Positions 34,980 to 42,171 of a stretch of 54,723 nt of DNA are shown in pieces; position 1 is the first letter of the stretch; every line of letters starts with the position of its first letter. Under the pieces are notes generated by a model, which was not told the origin of the DNA, did no database searches, and saw only the letters and a list, made by a program, of their open reading frames with translations. This DNA comes from Thermodesulfobacteriota bacterium (GTDB lineage Bacteria; Desulfobacterota; WTBG01; CAIYCZ01; CAIRTM01): positions 1-54,723 of the forward strand of contig JAOAHH010000022.1 of NCBI GenBank assembly GCA_026415325.1. The letters run 5' to 3'. The position numbers and the translations under genes were made by a program.

Positions 34980-36410
34980 GTGAAACAGACTGATACACCG
35001 GTTGTGCTTGTTGTTGATGACACGCCCGGTATCCGCGAGGCGCTGGAGCGCATCCTCGAGAAGGAAGGGTTTTCCGTGTTGACCGCATCTGATGGCGAAG
35101 AAGCGGTTAAACTGCTTCAGCAGCATGACGTTGCGCTTGTTTTAACCGACCTCAAGATGCCCGGCATTGACGGTGCAGAGCTTTTAAAGATCGCAAAAAC
35201 CATTGCACCGGAGATCGAAGTTGTGCTGATTACCGGCCACGGCACTGTGGATGTTGCTGTTGAGGTGATGAAAGAAGGCGCATTCGATTTCATCCAAAAG
35301 CCATTTAATAAAATGACGGTGGTTAAGATTGTGAAAAAAGCGATCGAGAAGCGGGCGCTGGTGCTGGAAAATAAGAACCTGCACGAGCGGCTTAAAGATA
35401 TACAGGAAACAGATCAGGTTATCGGGAAAAGCCCGGCAATGCGCAAGGTGATGGAGTTGGTCGAACAGGTGGCGCCGAGCACGGCAACGGTGCTGATCAC
35501 CGGGGAGAGCGGCGTTGGAAAAGAGGTCATTGCCCGAGCGCTCCATATGATGAGCCCCCGTCGTGACAAAAAATTTATCAAAGTCAGTTGTGCGGCACTG
35601 CCCGAGACACTTCTTGAAGCAGAACTTTTCGGCTATGAACGCGGTGCATTTACCGGAGCGGTCAGCAGGCGGGAGGGCAGGTTTGAGCTTGCGCATGGCG
35701 GCACGCTCTTTCTTGATGAGGTTGGCGACATCAACCCTGCGGTGCAGGTGAAACTGTTGCGGGTGCTGCAAAGCGGTGAGTTCGAGCGTCTCGGCGGGGG
35801 GACGACATTTGTTGCCGATGTTCGGCTTATTGCTGCAACCAATGCATCGCTCAAAAAATTGGTTGAAAAAAAGCTTTTTCGTGAAGATTTGTACTATCGG
35901 CTCAATGTGATTAACATCACAATTCCACCGCTTCGGGAGCGGCGCGAAGATATTCCGCTGCTTGCCAACCATTTTCTCCGCATGTATGCAACAAAAAACA
36001 ACAAAAACATCAGTGGCATAGCAAAGGATGCCATGGATATTCTCATGCGTTACCTGTGGCCGGGCAACGTCAGAGAACTTGAAAACACCATCGAGCGGGC
36101 GGTTGTGCTTTCGCGCGGCTCGATCATCAGTCCCGTTGATCTGCCGGATGACCTGCGTCAGGCGGTGAGCGATCTTCATGAAATTGCAATAGGACACCGC
36201 ACCATCAGTATCCCGATCGGCAAAATGCCGCTCAGGGATATCGAACGCATTGTCATGGAAGAGACCCTCCGGCAGTCAAAAGGCAATAAATATATCGCAT
36301 CAAAAATACTCGGCATTTCAACCCGTACCTTATACCGCAGGATCGATTCCCTGTCGGCATCTGATGATACCGATGCAGATGAGCTTGCTGAAGACAGCAG
36401 TTCTGAATAA
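34980..36410 (+). CDS. NtrC-family sigma-54-dependent response regulator
   Basis: 476 residues from a GTG with GGAG upstream. Receiver domain with VLVVDDTPG and phospho-acceptor Asp57 (LTDLKMPG). The AAA+ domain has Walker A GESGVGKE, the sigma-54 contact loop GAFTGA (222-227) intact, Walker B GGTLFLDEVGD, and an R-finger region. A Fis-type helix-turn-helix at the C-terminus reads MEETLRQSKGNKYIASKILGISTRTLYRRI. It activates RpoN-dependent promoters when phosphorylated by the upstream kinase. No perfect sigma-54 promoter was seen in the window, so its targets are unknown. Confidence 0.95.
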   Translation: MKQTDTPVVLVVDDTPGIREALERILEKEGFSVLTASDGEEAVKLLQQHDVALVLTDLKMPGIDGAELLKIAKTIAPEIEVVLITGHGTVDVAVEVMKEGAFDFIQKPFNKMTVVKIVKKAIEKRALVLENKNLHERLKDIQETDQVIGKSPAMRKVMELVEQVAPSTATVLITGESGVGKEVIARALHMMSPRRDKKFIKVSCAALPETLLEAELFGYERGAFTGAVSRREGRFELAHGGTLFLDEVGDINPAVQVKLLRVLQSGEFERLGGGTTFVADVRLIAATNASLKKLVEKKLFREDLYYRLNVINITIPPLRERREDIPLLANHFLRMYATKNNKNISGIAKDAMDILMRYLWPGNVRELENTIERAVVLSRGSIISPVDLPDDLRQAVSDLHEIAIGHRTISIPIGKMPLRDIERIVMEETLRQSKGNKYIASKILGISTRTLYRRIDSLSASDDTDADELAEDSSSE

Positions 36411-36414
36411 TGTC

Positions 36415-36726
36415 TTATCTCCCAGGGTGCAATAACACAAACGCCCTTCCCCCTGTTGTTTTGCCAGATTGGCTGAATTCCACACTTGTAATCGTCTGTT
36501 TTGCCAATTTGTCACATGGCACGGTTATGAGGTCATAGCCTTTGGACGTCGTTGGTGTGATCACCGCATAAATTCCTTTGTTTTTTATCGTGTTGTGAAT
36601 GAGGAGAGTGTCGTGGGATATGGCACATGAATTGCTCATTGGTAGTTTAGAACACGCAAATGTTATCGGCAACCTAAAAGACTTTGACCGAAGCGGAACC
36701 GTGGGAGCAAGACCTGCATTGTACAA
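36415..36726 (-). CDS. Hypothetical protein, doubtful
   Basis: A 103-codon frame whose C-terminal half (YAVITPTTSKGYDLITVPCD and following) has a plausible beta-rich protein composition. Its N-terminal half looks random. No family recognised and no good RBS seen. It overlaps the plus-strand relic frame on the other strand, so at most one of the two is real. Confidence 0.2.
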   Translation of the reverse strand: MYNAGLAPTVPLRSKSFRLPITFACSKLPMSNSCAISHDTLLIHNTIKNKGIYAVITPTTSKGYDLITVPCDKLAKQTITSVEFSQSGKTTGGRAFVLLHPGR

Positions 36727-37007
36727 CCTGATCTGGGCGGTGCTGACTGATATTTCCTAATATGAGCGATACGGGTTGCCGGTAACGTTTGCTGATATTT
36801 GAAAACCGGTGGCGTGGAACATGGTGCAAAATCCAAAAAAGCCTGATTTCACCACCGAAACCGAAATGAAAGAAAGTTTGGCAGCCGGGCTCGTCACCCC
36901 AAAAGCAAAAAGACCTCAAATATCCCCCTCTTTGTTACCCTTACACTTGACTGGGTTCGGCTGCCTTACCTCCCCCCGTAAGTAGACTGTGGCATAAAAT
37001 AATGACT

Positions 37008-37036
37008 TGACACATAAAAATTGTCTATGCTAACCA
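37008..37036 (+). promoter_or_regulatory. Candidate promoter of etfBA
   Basis: Perfect TTGACA (37008-37013), but the properly spaced -10 (TAACCA, 37031-37036) matches poorly. It lies 70 bp before the etfB GTG. Confidence 0.4.
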
Positions 37037-37105
37037 ATACTCTCTTTATTGCGTCGTAGGGCATTGCCTTTTGGTATAATAAATCATCATTTGGAGGAGG
37101 ATACC

Positions 37106-37897
37106 GTGAACAGCATTGTATGTTTAAAACAAGTTCCTGATACCGAAGCTCAGATACGGGTGAAACCCGATGGTTCAGATGTCGTGCTCGACGGTGTGAA
37201 GTTCATTATCAACCCGTATGATGAATTCGGCATTGAAGAGGCGCTGCGGCTGAAAGAAAAAGCAGGATCCGGCAAAGTAACGCTGGTATGCCTCGGTCCT
37301 GCACGGTGCGTTGAGGCAATCAGAACTGGCCTTGCGATGGGTGCGGACGACGCATTCCATCTGGATGACCCGGCATTTGAAGGCGGTGATGCCATTGCAA
37401 CCGCAAAGGCACTTGCCGAGCAGATTAAAAAGATGCAGTACGATATTATCTTCTGCGGCAAACAGGCAATTGACGATGATCAGGGTCAGGTTGGGGTTGC
37501 GCTTGCCGAATTCCTGAATCTCCCCCATGCATGTCTGGTGACCAAGGTCGAGATCGCGCCAGACAAAAAAAGTTGCACCGTGAACCGGCAGATCGTCGGC
37601 GGCGAAGAAGTGATCGAATTGCCGCTGCCTTGCGTCATTACTACCCAGAAGGGGCTCAACGAACCACGGTATGCATCACTGCCCGGCATCATGAAGGCGA
37701 AGAAAAAACCGCTGGTTTCCGTTAAAGCTGCAGATCTCGGGCTAACCGAAACTGGCACCGCTGCGGCAAAGACCAAAGGCGTCAATTTTTCATTGCCGCC
37801 CGCAAGAACCGCTGCAAAGCTTATTCAGGGAGAAAGCCCCGAAGAAAAGGCTGTAAAACTTGCAAAAGTGCTGCGCGAAGAAGCCAAAGTCATTTAA
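37106..37897 (+). CDS. etfB: Electron transfer flavoprotein, beta subunit
   Basis: 263 residues. The GTG at 37106 is chosen because TTGGAGGAGG lies 5 nt upstream and family homology starts with VNSIVCLKQVPDTEAQI. The ETF-beta signature region is CGKQAIDDDQGQVGVALAEFLNLPH. It binds AMP and, with EtfA, carries electrons from flavin dehydrogenases such as acyl-CoA dehydrogenase. It is followed by etfA after 39 bp. No acyl-CoA dehydrogenase or bifurcating partner lies adjacent. Confidence 0.96.
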   Translation: MNSIVCLKQVPDTEAQIRVKPDGSDVVLDGVKFIINPYDEFGIEEALRLKEKAGSGKVTLVCLGPARCVEAIRTGLAMGADDAFHLDDPAFEGGDAIATAKALAEQIKKMQYDIIFCGKQAIDDDQGQVGVALAEFLNLPHACLVTKVEIAPDKKSCTVNRQIVGGEEVIELPLPCVITTQKGLNEPRYASLPGIMKAKKKPLVSVKAADLGLTETGTAAAKTKGVNFSLPPARTAAKLIQGESPEEKAVKLAKVLREEAKVI

Positions 37898-37936
37898 CGC
37901 TGACATGAAAACAATATTGTGAAGGAGATACACACC

Positions 37937-38929
37937 ATGGGTAAGGGAATTTGGGTTTTCGCAGAACAGGCAGAAGGCAAGGTGCGAAAGGTCACCTTTG
38001 AAATGTTGAGCGCTGCCAGAAAAATTGCTGATGCAAAAGGCGAACAGCTCTGCGCAGTCTGTCTCGGGAAAGATATCGCCGGGCTTGCGGACAGCTTTGC
38101 ACCTTACGGCGCTGACATGGTATATATGGTTACTCATGACCTCCTTGCTCAATACACCACAGACGGATATGCCAAGGCGCTGTGTGATCTGATCACCAAG
38201 GAGCAGCCATCCGTCATTCTGTTCGGTGCGACGGTGCTCGGTCGCGATCTATCGGCAAAGGTTGCCGCCCGCGTGGGCGCCGGACTAGCTTCGGACTGCG
38301 TTGACATCAAGCTCGACGGCAGCGGCAACATTACTATCAGAAGGCCGATGTATGCGGGTAAAGTATATGCCGATGTTATTTTCCCGAATGCGTCGATCAT
38401 CGCTGCATCGATGCGTCCGAACGTGCTGGTGCCCGGCGCTCCCGACGCATCGCGCAAAGCAGAAGTGGTCACGGTGACGCCCGAACTGAGCGCTACCGAT
38501 ATTCGGGTGAAGGTCAAAGAGGTTGTTAAGACGGCAGCGGGCAAAGTCGACCTGACAGAGGCCGAGCGCATTGTGTCCGGCGGTCGTGGTATGAAAGCGG
38601 CAGAAAACTTTAAAATGCTCGAAGAACTCGCAGAGGTTATTGGTGCTACGGTGGGCGCATCTCGTGCTGCAGTGGATGCGGGTTGGCGTCCACAGTCCGA
38701 TCAGGTCGGACAGACCGGCAAAGTCGTGTCGCCGAACCTTTATATTGCCTGCGGTATTTCCGGATCTATTCAGCACTATGCCGGCATGGGTACTTCAAAG
38801 GTGATCGTCGCTATCAATAAGGATTCAGAGGCGCCGATATTTTCAAAGTGCGACTACGGCGTTGTCGACGACCTGTTCAAAGTGGTGCCCGTATTTACCG
38901 CTGAATTGAAAAAAATGATGGCAGAATAA
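37937..38929 (+). CDS. etfA: Electron transfer flavoprotein, alpha subunit
   Basis: 330 residues from the ATG at 37937. A GTG at 37919 is rejected because the AAGGAG Shine-Dalgarno falls inside that extension. The C-terminal FAD domain is clear: [36 protein letters not shown], and [14 protein letters not shown]. With EtfB it forms the heterodimeric electron carrier. A strong terminator follows, so etfBA is a two-gene operon. Confidence 0.97.
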   Translation: MGKGIWVFAEQAEGKVRKVTFEMLSAARKIADAKGEQLCAVCLGKDIAGLADSFAPYGADMVYMVTHDLLAQYTTDGYAKALCDLITKEQPSVILFGATVLGRDLSAKVAARVGAGLASDCVDIKLDGSGNITIRRPMYAGKVYADVIFPNASIIAASMRPNVLVPGAPDASRKAEVVTVTPELSATDIRVKVKEVVKTAAGKVDLTEAERIVSGGRGMKAAENFKMLEELAEVIGATVGASRAAVDAGWRPQSDQVGQTGKVVSPNLYIACGISGSIQHYAGMGTSKVIVAINKDSEAPIFSKCDYGVVDDLFKVVPVFTAELKKMMAE

Positions 38930-38954
38930 TAGTCCTTATCATACTTATACGTGC

Positions 38955-38987
38955 AATGCCCGGGAAAATTTCCCCGGGCATTTTTTT
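38955..38987 (+). terminator. Rho-independent terminator of etfBA
   Basis: AATGCCCGGG (38955-38964), 8-nt loop, CCCGGGCATT (38973-38982), then a T-run to 38987. It lies 25 bp after the etfA stop. Confidence 0.93.
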
Positions 38988-39142
38988 GCTTGAAATTATT
39001 TTGACATTAAGAAAACGGCGTGAAATATTATCGGAAAAGTGAACGGTATGGAGTAAACAATAAAGCCGAGGGTAGATGCTTTGTTTCTCTCTCTCCGCAC
39101 TGTTTGCTTTTCACACATCATTTTTATCAGAAATATCCCTTT

Positions 39143-40135
39143 GTGAAAACGCTTGTTTATTATCTGGTTATCCTCTGCATCACCGTTGCAGGCTGTTCAT
39201 CACAAAAACGATTGCCGGTTGTCTGGAAATTCAAGACCGGCTATGCAATGGTCACACATCCTGCTGTCACAAACGGCTATGCGGTATTCGGGAGTGACAA
39301 ACTATACTGCGTTGATGCTAAAAACGGCAACCTCATCTGGACGTTTGACACTGTTACTGCGGTAACAAGCCAGCCGGTTATTAAGAACAATAGAGTCTAT
39401 TTCCAGTGCGGCGGGATGTACTGCCTTGATCTGATAAGCGGAAAACTTCTATGGGAGTTTTGGAGCGAAGAGTGGGGAGAAAAGAAGCCTGTTGTCTCTG
39501 CCACCGTAGCTCTCTGTATCAGAGGAAAGACGCTTTATTGCCTTGACGGTATAACGGGAAGCAAACGCTATGAGTTACCGGTTGGTGACGGTGACAGCCA
39601 ACTTATTTCTGCTGGAGACGCACTCATTGTTGCCGGGAACGGCATACTTAAATGTTTTGATGTGATAAGCGGCATAGAGAAATGGCAGAGGTCGATACCT
39701 GATGAGGATATGGTATACTCCTTAGCGGCAGACGAGCGCAGGGTCTATATTCCGGATCACCAAGGGCTTCGGGCTTTTGATCTGGCAACAGGTGATTCCA
39801 TATGGCTTTTTCCTATTAAAGATTTGTCCCCCATAGATTCGTTTGTTGTTGCCGATGATGCCATATATATCGTGTACGGAGACGTATATTGCCTTGATAA
39901 GGAAGACGGCAAACTTCTCTGGAAATATGCCCCCCCTGCACCAATATTTACGCCCATACTTGACGGCACCATGCTTTACGCTATGAACATAAGGATGAAG
40001 CTTTGCCGGATTGATCTTCAACAGCGCAGACAAATTGATGAGCTCAGGATCAACCGATCAGGCACGTTTTCAGGAGGTTTTTTGTATAAGGGATCCGGGA
40101 GAGCAACTGCGTATTGTATGAGATTAACGATGTAG
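39143..40135 (+). CDS. PQQ-like beta-propeller lipoprotein (BamB-like fold)
   Basis: 331 residues from the GTG at 39143, chosen because the signal VKTLVYYLVILCITVAGCSS begins there; the frame is open further upstream to 39020 but without protein-like sequence. The lipobox is VAGC. At least six repeats of the PQQ type follow, for example LYCVDAKNGNLIWTFD, MYCLDLISGKLLWEF, LYCLDGITGSKRYEL and VYCLDKEDGKLLWKY. It is likely an outer-membrane lipoprotein scaffold. No PQQ enzyme residues were identified. Cysteines recur in the repeats (YCLD/YCVD), which is unusual. Confidence 0.85.
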   Translation: MKTLVYYLVILCITVAGCSSQKRLPVVWKFKTGYAMVTHPAVTNGYAVFGSDKLYCVDAKNGNLIWTFDTVTAVTSQPVIKNNRVYFQCGGMYCLDLISGKLLWEFWSEEWGEKKPVVSATVALCIRGKTLYCLDGITGSKRYELPVGDGDSQLISAGDALIVAGNGILKCFDVISGIEKWQRSIPDEDMVYSLAADERRVYIPDHQGLRAFDLATGDSIWLFPIKDLSPIDSFVVADDAIYIVYGDVYCLDKEDGKLLWKYAPPAPIFTPILDGTMLYAMNIRMKLCRIDLQQRRQIDELRINRSGTFSGGFLYKGSGRATAYCMRLTM

Positions 40136-40173
40136 AACAGGCACAAGGCTCAAAGATGATACTGATCGGTGAA

Positions 40174-40192
40174 TGCTGAGTGGTGAAAAAAG
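40174..40192 (+). repeat. Partial copy of a dispersed intergenic repeat
   Basis: TGCTGAGTGGTGAAAAAAG in the 83-bp gap before the ligase gene shares its first nine bases with the copies at 51616 and (from GCTGAGTG) 54689. Confidence 0.3.
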
Positions 40193-40218
40193 ACACTAGG
40201 TGATCTCTACTGAATGAA

Positions 40219-42060
40219 ATGCCCCTTTCAAACCAACAGGTCAAACAGATAAAACGACTCTATCCTGCAAAGACACCCGAGGTAATCGGAAAAGAACTCG
40301 GCGTCCCATTGCATGATGTTTATAAAGCCCTTGGCCTGCAGGAGGAGCTCTATCAAAGGTGGCTCGAGCGCGCTGCGTGCATAACGATCAAGATCATGCT
40401 GCTGTGCGCACCGTTTATATTTATTAAGGGTCTTAACGACTTTGCCGACCTTCCGCAGCGCGTGATGCTCCAGACCGGAACATTGATTCTTGCGCTTCTG
40501 TATATTATCGACGTAACACTCAAACGGACACTCGAAATCCCGTTAGGGATAGTGCCGGTGTTCAGCGTGCTCTTTGTGTTATGGGCTTGGGCATGTTGTG
40601 CATGGACGCATAGTCCTTATGAGGCTCTTTATGCGGTGCTGCACTGGTCATGTGGACCGGTGCTATTTTTTTTGATCGTGCACTTCCTGCGGATACCGTC
40701 TTCAATCAATGGTGCTTTCACCTGTATTGCTGCAGCATTATGCGGCACAGTGGCATTGGGGCTTTTGCAGTATTTTTTTGATGTGCGCATCGTTCCGCAA
40801 AGTATAAAGCCTGCTGCAGGATTTGCAAACCCTAACGTTGCTGCAGAATATGTGGTGCTTGTTTTGCCGGTAGTGATTGCAGCGGCGCTTAACCGGAAGC
40901 ACCTATTTGCACGGATGTTGTTACTTGTGTTGCTGACCGGTGTATTTGCTTTTTTGGCGGCTGCACGGTGTAGGGCAGCATGGCTTGCTCTGATGATGGC
41001 AGGGGTTTGGGCTGCACTGCTTTTTATCAAGACGAGAATGAACCGGCGAGCGCTTTCCCTGACGGTGCTTGTTGCAGCCGCAGCGGTTGTGCTGACAACA
41101 GCTTCATTGTATGCAGGAGGACAGCTCGGCAAAGTCATCCGTTTTGCAGGGGGCAGCGCACTGTACCGGATGATTGTTTGGGAAAACAGCCTTGCGATGC
41201 TGCAGGACAAGCCACTGCTCGGTTTCGGTCCGGCAGGTTTTAAAGTATTCTATCCCGGTTATAAAGACAGAGCGGTGATCGACCGGGCGTTTGATAAGGA
41301 AAAACAGATACGGCGCGCGCATAACGATTATGTGCAGCAGGCGGTCGAGACCGGGATACCGGGGTTTCTCTTCTTTGCCGGTATTCTTATCAGTGGTCTT
41401 GGATACGCGCTCCGGGCGCTCAGCAGAACCGCCGATCCTGCGCAGCGAATGCTAGTGTTCGGAGTATCAGCAGGCATTGTGTCGTTTATGACAACCGCCT
41501 TTTTCGGTTTCCCGTTTCAGCGCGCGGTGCAGCCGGTTGTCGTGTTTGTATTTTTGGCTTTGCTCTGGCGGTGGCAGAAGAAGCGCACGGTGTCGGTTGT
41601 TTTTCCCCGCGCGGCTGGTTATGCAGCTCTTGTTTTTGTGTGTGTCGTTGGGGGTATCCTATTGCAATTCCACGTCAAAAATATTACCGCAGAGAGATAT
41701 TTTCAAACCGCGCTGCAGTTTGAAAAGGGTCGCGCAAATAAAAAGGCGCTTGAGGCAGCACTGACGGCGCACAGCTTTAACCCGAACCGTATGGACATTC
41801 TTACAACACTCGGCAGAGCCTATGTGACAACTGGCGATCTTGAAAAAGGGATTGCAGCACTTGAACGGGTTGTGAAGACGCAGCCCTATAATTTGAATGC
41901 GCTGTTTATTCTCGGCGCTGCGTATGCAAACCGTGGCGATAAAGAACGCGCGTTTGCAACCTTTGCGCGGGTGCTGAAGATAAAATCAGATTTCCTCGAG
42001 GCACGGCAGATTATCTGCGGTTTGAAAACCAACGGCGCGGTGAGGGTGAATATTTTATAG
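40219..42060 (+). CDS. O-antigen ligase/polymerase-like membrane protein with N-terminal HTH and C-terminal TPR
   Basis: 613 residues in three parts. Residues about 5-38 look like a helix-turn-helix (VKQIKRLYPAKTPEVIGKELG, then VPLHDVYKALG). About 12 membrane helices follow (about 55-480), with the O-antigen ligase family features: LALMMAGVWAALLFIK, the large periplasmic loop containing PLLGFGPAGFKVFYPGYKDR, and RRAHNDYVQQAVETGIPGFLFF. Two to three TPR units (about 505-605) complete it. It should polymerise or transfer glycans at the periplasmic face. The HTH may be a cytoplasmic docking module. No clear Shine-Dalgarno precedes the ATG. Confidence 0.87.
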   Translation: MPLSNQQVKQIKRLYPAKTPEVIGKELGVPLHDVYKALGLQEELYQRWLERAACITIKIMLLCAPFIFIKGLNDFADLPQRVMLQTGTLILALLYIIDVTLKRTLEIPLGIVPVFSVLFVLWAWACCAWTHSPYEALYAVLHWSCGPVLFFLIVHFLRIPSSINGAFTCIAAALCGTVALGLLQYFFDVRIVPQSIKPAAGFANPNVAAEYVVLVLPVVIAAALNRKHLFARMLLLVLLTGVFAFLAAARCRAAWLALMMAGVWAALLFIKTRMNRRALSLTVLVAAAAVVLTTASLYAGGQLGKVIRFAGGSALYRMIVWENSLAMLQDKPLLGFGPAGFKVFYPGYKDRAVIDRAFDKEKQIRRAHNDYVQQAVETGIPGFLFFAGILISGLGYALRALSRTADPAQRMLVFGVSAGIVSFMTTAFFGFPFQRAVQPVVVFVFLALLWRWQKKRTVSVVFPRAAGYAALVFVCVVGGILLQFHVKNITAERYFQTALQFEKGRANKKALEAALTAHSFNPNRMDILTTLGRAYVTTGDLEKGIAALERVVKTQPYNLNALFILGAAYANRGDKERAFATFARVLKIKSDFLEARQIICGLKTNGAVRVNIL

Positions 42061-42068
42061 TGAACAGT

Positions 42069-42124
42069 AATAGGCGGGCGGTGAGAAGAAAAAAGCCGTA
42101 TCAACCTCTCACCGCCCGCCTATT
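42069..42124. terminator. Large hairpin between convergent genes
   Basis: A perfect 18-bp inverted repeat (42069-42086 with 42107-42124) encloses a 20-nt loop. It lies 8 bp after the ligase stop and 47 bp after the stop of the minus-strand gene. There is no T-run outside the stem on either side, so it may be a bidirectional transcription stop or 3'-end protector rather than a standard intrinsic terminator. Confidence 0.65.
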
Positions 42125-42171
42125 ATTTGACACCTTTTCCTCAAAACTCAGTGTGTTACACGGAGCGCTCT

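Larger units (their letters stand above)
36411..37105. other. Unassigned region, possible decayed coding sequence
   Basis: About 700 bp without a recognised gene. On the plus strand a 53-codon frame starts at an ATG near 36600 (it includes LEHANVIGNLKDF and ARPALYNLIWAVL). The same frame continues through a TAA and a TGA into a further open stretch (ETEMKESLAAGLVTPKAK) that ends near 36987. This could be a relic with two stop codons. A minus-strand frame at 36415-36726 is listed separately. The right end holds a -35-like TTGACA (37008-37013) and the etfB ribosome binding site. Confidence 0.35.

Noticed and set aside
35184-36197. A 337-codon minus-strand frame
   Set aside because: It lies wholly inside the clearly coding sigma-54 regulator and shows no family motif; it is a shadow frame.
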